Below are positions 41,698 through 51,560 of a DNA stretch of 64,000 bases, in pieces. This DNA is from Thalassia testudinum (Eukaryota; Streptophyta; Magnoliopsida; Alismatales; Hydrocharitaceae): the NCBI GenBank assembly GCA_037157565.1, contig JAZHRO010000036.1, forward strand, positions 132,812,001 to 132,876,000. The letters run 5' to 3'. The notes under the pieces are model-generated. The model made no database searches, was not told the DNA's origin, and saw only the letters and a program-made list of their open reading frames with translations. The position numbers were made by a program, and so were the translations under genes. How positions within the stretch are numbered: position 1 is the stretch's first letter; each line of letters begins with the position of its first letter.

Positions 41698-42039
41698 TAA
41701 AAAAATAAGGAGAATAAAAAGGGAAAGAAGTAAAAAAAGAGGAAAATATCGAAAAAAAGAAGGAAAAAAATGATGAAATAAATGTTTATGAGAAGAGGAG
41801 ATGCTCGTTTTTATTTTGATTGTTATTTTCTTCTCTCATATGAGTATGGCAGAAAGGGGGAGTGTAGATGCTTATTGTAGTCACCTCCATTTTGGAGTCT
41901 TCTATTGTATATTGTCACATGAGAAACCAAACTTTGGGAGGTCTAGAGTTTTGAGGTTTCTAGAAAGGGCGATCCTTTTTTGAAGTCCTTAGAGGAAGGG
42001 CTCAGTTTCTATGTGAGAGATCTACTTTCCTGGACTACT
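41698..42039 (+). other. LARD M interior: purine tract and repeated-phrase region
   Basis: The end of the purine-rich tract is followed by a segment that matches LARD P 48840-49075, including ATACGAGTATTGGAG-like and AGTCACCTCCATTTTGGAGTC phrases and GGTCTAGAGTTTTGAGG. It has no coding signal. Confidence 0.75.
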
Positions 42040-44587
42040 TGTAGCGTAAGAATCGTCTTTTAGAAATATGCTTTGTAGTATAAAACAAAAATCGTGACAA
42101 GACTTAAATTTATAAAACTCGAAGTCAGGAAATTGAGTCCGAGATCGTTCGGAGGGAGTAATTGGTAATTTCAATTAACTAATTACAATATCAAGAAAGA
42201 TATGCAAGAATAATGCTCAATGTAAGCAAAATAATATTTCAATAAAAATCAGGAATGAGAGTGCAAAAAGTATTAAGTTAAAATAGTGGTTTGAACCACC
42301 AATTTAACCTAATAATCAAGTTCTAATTTAGCCAAATAAACCAACAATACTTCAATCAAATGAATATTCAATATCAGAACCAACACAAGCAGAACCAAAT
42401 CAGACGTCATGTTTAGACTTCAGACGTCTTAACTCAACACCTCAGAGAACCAGGCAAAGCACCACAGAAGAGATACAAGGGTCTCGCAGGCTAGGTGTTG
42501 AGAGAGGAGGGCAGAGGGCCCGATGTAGCAAAAACCCCCCTCCTCCCTCTTAGAGTTTCCATCCTCAGAACCAAGTTAGACCTAGATAATTAGGTACACG
42601 GATCCAGCACAGACCTGCGGGCATGATCGTGGGCGAGGGTGCGTGAGTGCGTGCGTTGGGGCGTGTGCAGGGACCTCACCCTCGGTGCGTGCTTAGGTGA
42701 AAAACCGTTGTGATGAAATCAATAAAATTGATGTTGGTGGCTCTTTCCCGCACGATGTAGGACTAAACATTGGGGCATTTTTGCGTGTTGTAGTAGGAAC
42801 TTCCTCGAGCAATTGTAGTTGCTGGTCGCGTTCAATTGACCATCCACTGTGCTGTTGCTGCTAGGATGAGGGTTTGGAGAGCTTCAAGACCTGAAGCACC
42901 TTCGATTGCGAGCTGCTGTTGGTCGAGAGAAGGCTGGAGAAGGGCGAACATAACTAGAGAAGGTGGCGACGATCCGGCGAATACCTGAAGAAGAAAATAT
43001 GGCCTTGCGGCCTCGTCAGAAGTGTTCAGGAGCTTCGCCATGAAGAGGCGAGTGTAATGGTAGTGGTTTCAGGGTGTGTGGTGGTGTAGGAGGGTCTGTC
43101 GGAGACAAAGAAGGTGAACGGAGGAGGTGGTGCTCGGTGGTGTGGTAGAGTGGTGTTGAGGTGAAATTTATTGAGGGTTTTTGAAGAAGGGGATGTGGCG
43201 GAGCTCGTGAAGGTAGTAGCGTGGTGTTTGGTGTGGTGCGGTGGTCATGTGAGCGCACCGGAGCTTCGTCCGTTGTGGGGAAGGCAGTGGGTGTGAGGGC
43301 GGTACAGTGCATGAACCAAAGTCTAAGGGATTGGAGGAGATCAGGAGGGTGAGAGGAAGAGAAAAGAGGGAAGGAAGAGGAAGACAAGGAAAAAGGACGT
43401 GCTGGAGTTGGCTGGCCAGCGCCGAAGAAGACGAGGAAGGCAGCAAGGTAGAACGACGACGATGGTGTGGAGAACCTTTGCTTTAATCAGCGAGAGGTGG
43501 AAGCACGAGAGGAAGGCAAAGGGCTATCCAATTTGATTGGATGGCCGGAAGAGGAGATCAGAGAGAGTTGCTAGAGGTCGAGATGTGGTCGGTCGGAGAG
43601 TAGTTCTCCACCTTTTCTGAGCTAAAAAGAACAGTGGGAACATAAGTAGCTTTTATAAAGCTTTAGATCAAGCTCTTAATCGGGGAAGAAGCTTGATTGG
43701 GTCGTGAAATCAGGGAAAATGTTCCCTTGATTTCTCTGAGTTTGTTCGAGCTCCATGGTGTGAATCAAGGTCCAAGATTTGGTCCAAATGATGGAAAGAT
43801 CTCTCAAGATCAATCCCTCCAAATTTGGAGGGATTTGGTTTTGATTTGAGAGAGAAATCTCTTCGTGAATCTCGACAGAGGTACGTTCCCACCTCTAATG
43901 GCGGCAGGGACCTAAATGAAGAAAATGACAAGAAGTTAGGGGGCTATTGCAAAGAATTCGAAACCTGAGGGGCAAAATGTTAGAAAGAGTTTTAAAGGCT
44001 TAAATTGCATGTCAAGATGGACTTTGATGGACCAAATTTTGGCTTTAACTTAATTTGGACCTAAGGAATCGAATAGTGAAGTTGGATTTGAGTTTCGACC
44101 ACGTTTGACTGGGCAATTTGCACAGAAACCTAAATTAGGGTAAAATTCCATCTGTAACTCTGTTCTAGGTCAAAATAGATTCAGATGGTCAAACTAAGGG
44201 TACCAAACCTCTTAGAATATTTTTATATGAATTTAGGAGGTTTAGATGAGGTTTATCTTGACCAGAACCTCTTTAATTGAAGCGGGTTTGAAATTAAGGT
44301 TTTAGTGTGCTGTTATGGTTCTTGGAATATGTGAAACCCCATTTCTGTTAGTGTTGACTGACTTTTTGGACTTCTAAGCTCATTTGACCTTTATTTAGCC
44401 CTTGAGTGACCCCGTGGTTAATCTTTGTTCATGATGTGCTGTTAAAATTACAGAATTATCCCTGATTTCCTGTTCTCTCAAATCAGAATAATATGAAATT
44501 ACGACCATCAGATGATTATGTAAAAGCTTTTATCAATCTTACTTGACTAAAAGTAGCTAGTCAGGGCCTATGATGACGTTCCCATCA
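42040..44587. mobile_element. Probable Ty3/gypsy-type solo LTR in LARD M
   Basis: A 2.5-kb block starting TGTAGCGTAAGAATCG and ending CCCATCA, located exactly where LARD M and P otherwise align; GGACT lies at both sides (42032-42036, then an extra ACT, and 44588-44592). TG...CA ends, five-base duplication, length and absence of coding domains fit a long solo LTR of a gypsy element left by LTR recombination. The gypsy assignment is from general appearance of the first bases and length only. Confidence 0.6.
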
Positions 44588-44842
44588 GGACTCCGGAGGG
44601 GAGATTAGCTTCGAGATCTTCGGAGGAAGACTCATTACAGGGATACTGAATGGGGAGCTACAACACCAATTGAGGTCTCCATAGGAGAGGCCCTTGTTAA
44701 AGACATCAACAATTCCTTTAGCAGCTCTAGCCCGTGTTCCTACCTACATGTGAGAACTAGTTGAGAGGAGTGTGTTTTGCTATAGAGTGAGGATTGTCTT
44801 TTGTTACAAGCTGAGCATTCCATGCTCTAGCTTGAGGGGGAG
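44588..44842 (+). other. LARD M 3' interior and polypurine tract
   Basis: Resumes the LARD sequence, aligning with LARD P 49060-49300. Near the end is GTTACAAGCTGAGCATTCC and ATGCTCTAGCTTGAGGGGG, which resembles the last codons of copia pol (KLSI..SSL) plus polypurine tract, suggesting that LARDs descend from a copia by loss of its genes. Confidence 0.75.
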
Positions 44843-45090
44843 TGTTGAGAGGAGTATGTATGGTGTTTAGTGCCACATCATCAGATGTGGACTTTGTGTT
44901 ATGTGTGGTGGCCTATAAATAGACTTGTACCCCCTCAGTTATTATTTGAGCGGAATAATATAGATACATGCTCATAGGAGCACTTTTCCCGTTTTCTCCT
45001 CGCACTTCGTGAGTGAGGTTTTCATGTAACCCAAGTGTTATTGTTTTATACTTTGATATTGTTCGTTTCCACTCATTTTAAATTTCAACA
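44843..45090 (+). repeat. 3' LTR of LARD M
   Basis: TGTTGAGAGGAGTATG ... AATTTCAACA, with GGCCTATAAATAGAC promoter core near 44901 and a CCGTTTTCTCCTCGCAC leader. It resembles the LTRs of LARD P in layout. Confidence 0.88.
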
Positions 45091-45095
45091 GGTAG

Positions 45096-45416
45096 ATGGA
45101 GCCTCAATCTACATGGATAAAGTAATGGACTGGGGAAGCTTGTTTGTTCCTCTTGTAGTAAACAAGAAAAGGATCTTTTTAACTCAGTGGTGTTTCCTTT
45201 AAAAGAAACAGGTAATTCCCATTGATGTTGGCTCTCCTAAAAGAGTTGAAAGGAGCCATTGTTACTTCTATGGGCCTAGTCACCCATGGGCCATGTTTTC
45301 TTCTTTTTTGTCCTAACTCAACTTGTTTCAATCTTAGGCTAACTCGATCCAAAAAACCTCTCTCCCACCCCCCAATTCCAAAAATCCCTCTTCTAAAATG
45401 AAACGAAGTTAGGCTT
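45096..45416. other. Stretch between LARD M and copia N
   Basis: Probably the continuation of the sequence that LARD M inserted into. No recognised domain or repeat end. Confidence 0.4.
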
Positions 45417-45745
45417 TGTTAGATTGAGGAAATCAATAACATGGATGCGCAATATTTATTCAATTGAGATAATTTTTGGAGAATTTTAAATGATAACAAG
45501 GTAGATATTGTCTTTATGGAAACCAAGCAAGATAGAAATGATCACATAGGAGAAAAGATTTACGTGAAAACCTTCCTTTAAGGGAAAGAGAAAACCACAA
45601 GAAAGAGTCCTAACCCTTCTATCTCAAGGGAGGCTAGGGTTGTTCACTATTTTGCAAAAGAAAGAGGGTGTTACAATATATAAAGCTCAAGGTATACACA
45701 AATTCACCCTAAGATCCGTATATCTGTTTACATAGTAACTCAACA
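45417..45745 (-). repeat. 3' LTR of copia N
   Basis: Plus-strand TGTTAGATTGAGG ... TAACTCAACA, followed by the polypurine tract complement CTCCCCTTCAAG. - strand landmarks: TATATTGTAACACCC region, AGGGTTAGGACTC, and TTTTCACGTAAATC near its inner end. Single copy in the window, so limits come from the TG/CA ends and the polypurine tract. Confidence 0.75.
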
Positions 45746-46400
45746 CTCCCCTTCAAGTTGGGCATGGATATCAAACATGCCCAACTTGTCAACGTTTTCC
45801 TTAAACTGTGTTGTGACAAGCTTTTGGTAAAGACATCAGCAATCTAGTCACTGGACCTAATGTAAGGAAGGTAAACTTCGCTTGAGTCAATCTTCTTTCG
45901 TATGAAGTGTTAATTTAACCCTAAGTGCTTTGGTCTTGTTGTGAAGAATTGAATTGTTTATTAGATTTATGGCTGCTTTATTATTACAATAGAGCCTCAT
46001 CGGCAGGTCGGAAGAAATACCCATGTTTGTCAATATGATCTTAATCCAAAGCATTTACGTGATCCCAAATGCCATAGCTTTGTATTTTGCCTCTACACTT
46101 GACCTTACACAAGCACTTTGCTTGTTACTCCTCCAAATAATAGGATTGCCACTCAGAAAAATAGTGTAACTTGTAGTAGACTTCTTGTTATCCATAGATC
46201 ATGCTCAGTCTACATCTGTGTACCCTTCAATCTGAAGTCTGTCCCTTTTAGTAAATAGTAATCCTCTACGAGGATTTTTCTTTAAGAAATGAATTATTCG
46301 ATCCACAACTTTAAGATGAACGTCTGTAGGGGCTTGCATGAATTGACTCATGACATTCACAACATATGTAATATTTGACCAGATTAGGGTTAGATAAGTT
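45746..46400 (-). pseudogene. Copia N RNase H
   Basis: On the - strand: GYTDVDxA-like, NKKSTTSYTIFLSGNPIIWRSNKQSACV, SSVEAKYKAMAFGIT, LRLYCNNKAAINLINNSI and HNKTKALRVN pieces in shifted frames, ending with the KLTTQFKENVDKLGMFDIH tail. The CDN Asp has become Asn (CNNK). Resembles Tork/Tnt-type RNase H rather than the B/D/Q type. Not functional. Confidence 0.75.
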
Positions 46401-47283
46401 CTTCAACGATCTTTTGGTATCTGTGTTTTTGGTGATCAAGAAGTTCATCACTTCTCAAACTTAGATGATGATTAGCCTCGATTAGAGTCATAGTAGGTAT
46501 ATTCCCAAGCTTTGCATCTCCTTTAGGTCTAAAATATATATTTTTGCCAAGATCTTTAATTTCAAACTCCTTGGCAAGTCTTTTTTTGAGGTTCTGAATC
46601 TCTTCCTGGGCATCCCCTATGATGATCATATCATTAACACATACCAAGAGGAGAGTAACTTTTTCTCTACAGTGTTTCACAGACTAGGTATGATCATCGT
46701 TTCCCTGCTTGTAGCCTTGATTTTTCATAACCACCCTCAATCTTTCAAACCAAGCTGGGGATTATTTTAAACCATACATAGATTTTCTAAGTTTGCAACA
46801 CTTCCCTTGTTGCTTGTATCCAAGTGGCATATGCATGTCCTTAAGATCTTCATTTAAGAAGGCATTCTTGGTACAATGGCTAAAAAAATTGAGCTACTAA
46901 TGCAAGAATCACTTGAATAGAGTTTATCTTTGCTACTATTGCAAAAGTCTCTAAGTAATCTACTCTATATTTCTATGTGAATCCTTTCGCCACCGGTCGA
47001 GCTTTGTATCTCTTCACTTGGCCATTTGCTTTGTACTTGATGGTATATGCCTACTTGGAGCCTACTATGTGGGTATCCTTGGGTATATCTATCAGTTCCT
47101 AAGTTCCATTCTTTATTAACGCCTTCATCTCCTCTTGCATTGCAACTCCCCACCGAGGATTAAGTTTAGCCTCTTCAACATTTAGGAAGACTATCAGCAT
47201 TTAGTAGTCATCCAAATTTCATTAGAAGGTAGTTACAATAAGCGCAAAACAAATGGTGTGGTAAAAACCATATCCCTTAGGAC
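46390..47283 (-). pseudogene. Copia N reverse transcriptase
   Basis: 46390-46680 is open: KHCREKVTLLLVCVNDMIIIGDAQEEI, with the active site changed from YVDD to CVND, then LKKRLAKEFEIKDLGK and IEANHHLSL. Higher up: GCCKLRKSMYGLKxSPAWFERL near 46740-46800, HMPLGYKQQGK and NEDLKDM near 46820, and the fingers KANGQVKRYKARPVAKGFT with GIYHQVQSKW in adjacent frames (46965-47153). Stops and frameshifts throughout. Confidence 0.82.
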
Positions 47284-47453
47284 TAGGGGTGCTAATCGAA
47301 TCGAATGAACTCGAACATAGGTATGTTTGAGTTTGAGTTCGATAGAATATTCAATGTTCGAGTTCGGTTCGAGTTTGTTAAATGTTCGGTTATGAAAGTT
47401 CGAGTTTGGTTCAATTATGAAATCGAACGTTTGAGTTTGGTTCGTTATTAGTT
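47284..47453. repeat. hAT left end with subterminal repeats
   Basis: Terminal inverted repeat followed by about 150 bp in which TTCGA, GAACTCGAA, GTTCGAG and GTTCGGTT motifs recur on both strands, a usual arrangement for hAT transposase binding. Confidence 0.85.
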
Positions 47454-47710
47454 TGTTGAGAGAGTTGAATGGTTGGTTTAGTGTCACATTGGAAAATGTG
47501 GGCTTTATGTGTGTGTGATGGCCTATAAATAGGCGTGTACTCCTCCCATTTTTCTTTGAGAAGAAATATAGAGAAAACATGCCCTTAGGGCGCTTCTCTC
47601 GTGGTTTTCTCCTCACTCATCGTGAGTGGGGTCTTCACGTAAACCCAAGTGTTTTGTGATGTTTATATGCTTTGATATTATTGTTTTTGCATTATTTAAA
47701 TATTTTAACT
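47454..47710 (+). repeat. 5' LTR of LARD P
   Basis: TGTTGAGAGAGTTGAATGG ... ATTTTAACT; promoter core GGCCTATAAATAGGCG near 47521. The GATATTATTGTTTTTGC end resembles the fragment of copia T's 5' LTR at 63490-63543. Confidence 0.92.
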
Positions 47711-47722
47711 TGGTATCAGGGC

Positions 47723-48612
47723 AATTCGATTCTTGGGTTTAGTTTTTTTTTGTTATCATTATATTGTTGGAGTTTATCACCGTTCACAAAATCCGATAGG
47801 CAAGTTGAAGAAGCCAAAGGAGCATTGGTGTGCAATTATTGGTCTCTCCTGACGTCGGCAATCGGGAACGAAGAAGGCAAAGGTGGCTATCACGCGAGCC
47901 ATAGTAGTGCTTGGGAGTGCTGGTGGTGGTGGTGTTGCGCTGCGTCGTTCTTTGGAGGAAGAAGAGGTCTCGTTCGTGATGGCTGCAATCGAGGAGCCGC
48001 ACAGTAAAAAACAAGGGGTGAAGAAGGCGATGAAGATGACGACGCTTGAGGAGGCTTTGCGTTCCCACATCCATGAAGGCGACGTTGGAGTTGCTGATGC
48101 CCGATGGTGGTCAAGTGAGATTAAGCACAACCATGGAGGCGAGGAGTGCCAGAAGGCAGCACAGACCTCGTCTCGTTCTTTCCTAGCACGTTGATGCAAC
48201 CATCGACATCCTTTGGGCCGATTGGTTAGAGCAATCTTCGGCGAGAATTGCGGCGAGGATCTCGACGGAGATCTCGTGTGAGATTGCTTGTATGAAGTGG
48301 AGTTTGGATCTGGTGGCGAGATCGATGATCTTGGCGATGAAGGCGATGACGATACCGACAGCAGCGTGGGCGACGCCAATGGAGCGGAGCTTGGTCTCGA
48401 GCTCGTTGATCACGTGAGCGTTGCATGGCGGAGGTGAAGACGATTGTGGCAAGGAGTGCTAGAAGGGATAGATGCTGCTCTTGTTCGTGCGGCAACCCTC
48501 TCATTCACATAGGTAGCGGCAGCGACACATTGAGATTGAGTTCTTCGAACCCTAAAAGGTAGAAGATGGGTACTTTGCCAACTTTATCCCCATTTTTTTA
48601 ACTTGTTATCTT
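47723..48612 (+). other. LARD P leader
   Basis: Non-coding in element orientation. It contains several antisense and sense open frames of 60-200 codons (longest on the - strand, 47777-48379) rich in Ser/Pro/Arg, with no known motif. Their coexistence in four frames over a GC-richer stretch points to chance. Confidence 0.6.
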
Positions 48613-48634
48613 TATATATATATATATATATATA
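48613..48634. repeat. (TA)11 microsatellite
   Basis: Uninterrupted TA run at the border of the LARD P leader and its purine tract. Confidence 0.9.
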
Positions 48635-48835
48635 AAATGAGGGGATAAGAAAGAAAGGAGAAGACAATAGTTGAAAAAAAAAAGGGAAGAAGTAGGTGAA
48701 AAAAAGGAGAGAAGGGAAGAAGGAAAAATAAAAGAGAAAGGAAAAAAAAAGAAAATGGCTTGAAAAAATAAGAAAGAAAAGAAAAGGGAAAAAATAGGAA
48801 AGGTAAAATAAAAAAAAGATGAGGAGGTTTATGTT
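48635..48835 (+). repeat. Purine tract of LARD P
   Basis: About 200 bp made of A and G with few pyrimidines, equivalent to 33655-33850 in LARD I and 41060-41790 in LARD M. Confidence 0.88.
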
Positions 48836-49300
48836 TAAGAGAACAAATGGTTTTTCAGATTTTATTTTCTTCTCGTTGTTATTATCTTTTCCCATACGAG
48901 TATTGGAGAAAGGGGGACTGTGGAAGCTTGTTGTAGTCACCCTCGTTTGGGAGTCCCTTTTGTTCACGGACTCAACATGAGAAACCCAACTCTGGTAGGT
49001 CCAGAGTTTCGAGGTCCTTAGAGGAAGGATTCATTTTAGGTTTTTATGTGGGAGATTCAATTTCGTGGACCCCAGGGAGGGAGATTTACCTTCAAGGTCT
49101 TTAGAGGAAGACTCAATTTCAGGGATACTGAATAGGTGGCCATCAGCACCAGATCTTTAGAGTCAGCTACAATTTGTCCAATAGCTGCAGTCCGTATTCT
49201 TGCCTACAAGTAATAACCTGTCCAGAGTGTTGTTTGTTCTGCTGTGTAGAGTGGATTTGTGTTACAGGCTGAGCATTCTATGCTCCAGCTTGAGGGCGAG
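48836..49300 (+). other. LARD P 3' interior
   Basis: Repeated short phrases of the kind 'GAGGTCCTTAGAGGAAG', 'AAGGTCTTTAGAGGAAG' spaced about 50-80 bp apart, shared with LARD M and I. It closes with the pol-like tail GCTGAGCATTCTATGCTCC and the polypurine tract. Confidence 0.75.
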
Positions 49301-49554
49301 TGTTGATAGAGTTGAATGGTTGGTTTAGTGCCATATTGGAAAATGTGGGCTTTATGTGCGTGTGATGGCCTATAAGTAGGCGTGTACTCCCATTTTCCTT
49401 TGAGAAGAAATACTGAGAAAACACGCCCGTAGGATGCTTCTTCCGTGATTTTCTCCCCACTCCTCGTGAGTGGGGTCTCCACGTAAACCCAAGTATTTTG
49501 TGATATTTATATACTTTGATATTATTGCTTCCGCATTATTTAAATATTTTAACT
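49301..49554 (+). repeat. 3' LTR of LARD P
   Basis: Copy of 47454-47710, TGTTGATAGAGTTG ... ATTTTAACT, with TATAAGTAGG in place of TATAAATAGG in the promoter core. Confidence 0.92.
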
Positions 49555-49986
49555 TAATTCGTTTGATTCGTTCGAACGAACATATTCGATTAAGTTCGAT
49601 AATAGTACGTTTGTTATCAGTTTATTCGATAATTATCTTTAATGACATTTTGAAATTATTTCATGTCTCAAAATATTCAGCATAACTGAAAAAATGTGCG
49701 TATTTTGATAATCAAGATAATTATATATTCTTTAATTTTTAGCAACAAACCAATGCTATTCCAATGTGAAATTAACTTATTTTGCAAACGAAGAAAAAAA
49801 ATATCAGCTTGCACTTTAAAGATTAAAAAATTGATTCGAAATTTCTCAATGGATAAATTCTTATAAGTACAGCAAGGTGATAAAACTCACTGTAGATCTT
49901 ATCATATAGCTGACAGTTCTCAAGTGTTTTGATGACATCTTACGAGATAAGATCGTTCTTAGGCAAGAACTGCTCTTAGATCTACC

Positions 49987-50615
49987 TCATGATTCCTCAT
50001 CATCCTCCATGGGGCTTTTCTGAAAGAAAAAAAAAATCCTATTAGTGGCACTTTCAATTTTCATCTAGATAATTAACATGAGGAAGCGAGAGGCAAGATC
50101 CTCACCTCCACATCGCTGAGATCCACGTTTTTTTCTGTAAGAAAGCTCACAAATTCCTGAAAGTTTTCTTCTGTGGGTCGATAATGCCCACCGTGAGGCC
50201 AGACAACCTGAAAAGATAATAGGGAACGGGAATCAGGACACACCAAGAAGGTCATATAAATTATACGAGGATTTTTCATATATCAAAGCAATTTAGACAA
50301 GAAAACATGGATATGAATAGCCATTCAAGAATGAATATTTAGGTTGATTACCTTCAAGATTCCTTTTTCGACAACCAGCCTTAGTAGATGAAGTTGCTCC
50401 TTCTACTAAGAAGCTTGAATGCTAGAATACGCCTTTTTTCCTGTAAAATGGGAAAAAACAAGGAATGAATGAAACGTAACACAGTTGTATAAATTTGTCA
50501 AAATTTTATAAAAGAAGATACAAACCTGTCCCACATATAAGTTCTTTGAAGTACTCAGAACAAAAATCCACTTCAAACTCGGGGAGCCACTTGAAGAATC
50601 AAGAAGTTGCCTGTT
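49987..50615 (-). pseudogene. Captured IQM-like gene fragment (four exons) in the hAT
   Basis: Exons on the - strand with splice signals: 50526-50615 (NRQLLDSSSGSPSLKWIF and VLSTSKNLYVGQ), 50352-50440 (contains a TAG and a frameshift; remnants of HSSFL and LVVEKGILK), 50106-50207 ([16 protein letters not shown] then [18 protein letters not shown], intact) and 49987-50019 (KSPMEDDEES then stop). These match my memory of the C-terminal half of plant IQM proteins, calmodulin-binding IQ-motif proteins, where [26 protein letters not shown] and NVDL are conserved. Introns are kept, so the capture was at DNA level. The nonsense codon and missing N-terminus make it a pseudogene fragment. Confidence 0.78.
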
Positions 50616-50811
50616 CTGTTTATAAATCTACATATAAAATGCATTTTAATAGCTATTTATACTTTCAACAGGATGAGATCCGAACTTTTTGTAGAGACAA
50701 AAACAACATAAGTAGTACACACACTATCACACACACATAAGAAAAAAAAAAGAGGATGGTACCATGAAATTAACCATGATGTAATGGATATATTGGCGGT
50801 TTAGCTTTACC

Positions 50812-51560
50812 TGATTTCGCTTTGCATAGGAAAATCTGATTGGGCAAATCGACTTGGGTCCTGTAGGACCTACACAAAGAATAAATCAACAACAGGGTTA
50901 GGTCTAACAGTCCCCATCAGGAAAGAAACTTCGTCACATACTTCAAATCCTACACGAGCGGCGAGTGAGTAGCCAAGAAAGAAAGGAGTGGGGATCATAA
51001 TGGTACCTGTAGGGATGTAGAGGGAAACGAGGAATAGACGTTGGTAGAGGAGAGTGGGTGATGGGAGAGTGAAACCCAAGTGAGTAGAGTGTAGTATCCC
51101 ACGGAGGGGCTTTCACCATCTCCATCACACGAAGATAAAGGAGGAGAGAGCGTTGCCGCATGAGTTCGAGAGAGAGGTGGGAGAGCACAGAAGGGAGGGA
51201 ATAAGGGGCAACTGTAGCATTGGAGGGGTGGAAGGAGGGTGGTCGTTGGTTGGTAGTCAGAGGGTGGAGTGGAGGGTAGGGGAGGATGTTGGGGGAGGAT
51301 CGGGAAGGGAGGAGGCAAGGAGCTTACCTTGAGGATGACGTTGACGAGGACAGAGCCACTCGCTCATGGAGGAAGCGGGAGGGAAGTGGTAAGCGGAGGA
51401 GCTTACCTTGCGAGTTGTGGCGTCGATGATGGGGTTAGGGATTAGGGTTTGTTTGGGAAGTGTGGGATAGTGGGGGAGAGGGAGTGATTCGTGAATCGTG
51501 ATTGTGAGTTTGAGGCTCTGAGCGAGGGGAGGGGACTCTAGGGATGGGAAGAGCAACATG
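50812..51560 (-). other. Further gene-like sequence in the hAT, origin unknown
   Basis: Upstream of the IQM-like exons (in - orientation) lies a possible exon 50812-50872, bounded by TTTGTGTAG and GTAAAGC, and before it a GC-richer stretch (50940-51560) with a CT-rich 5' UTR-like part and a possible first exon ending CGCAAG before GTAAGCTCC near 51410. I do not recognise the encoded peptides. This may be a promoter and first exon from the same or a second captured gene. Confidence 0.4.

Larger units (their letters stand above)
40449..45090 (+). mobile_element. LARD M, non-autonomous LTR element with two nested insertions
   Basis: The 3' LTR is 44843-45090 (248 bp). The left end begins with the first 33 bp of the same LTR (40449-40481, TGTTGAGAGGAGTGTG) and then jumps into leader, so the 5' LTR is largely deleted. 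Flanks GTTAG (40444-40448) and GGTAG (45091-45095) agree at 4 of 5. The interior lacks gag and pol and is interrupted by a MITE (41121-41697) and a probable gypsy solo LTR (42040-44587). Without these the interior lines up with LARD P. Confidence 0.82.
47454..49554 (+). mobile_element. LARD P, non-autonomous LTR element inside the hAT
   Basis: LTRs 47454-47710 (257 bp) and 49301-49554 (254 bp), flanked by TAGTT (47449-47453) and TAATT (49555-49559), one transition apart. Primer site TGGTATCAGGGC at 47711-47722 and a polypurine tract TTGAGGGCGAG (49290-49300). The 1.6-kb interior has no gag or pol. This is the most complete of the three LARD copies and the best reference for the family. Confidence 0.9.

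Noticed and set aside
47777..48379. Long - strand frame of 200 codons rich in Ser/Pro/Arg
   Set aside because: It lies antisense in the LARD P leader, overlaps several other open frames in a GC-richer stretch, and shows no known motif.
48613..48634. TA run and GA run as functional elements
   Set aside because: Ordinary microsatellites; listed as repeats only.
50073..50279. The conserved [10 protein letters not shown] exon as an active host gene at this locus
   Set aside because: It lies within hAT ends, the neighbouring exon has a nonsense codon and frameshift, and the N-terminal half of the protein is missing.
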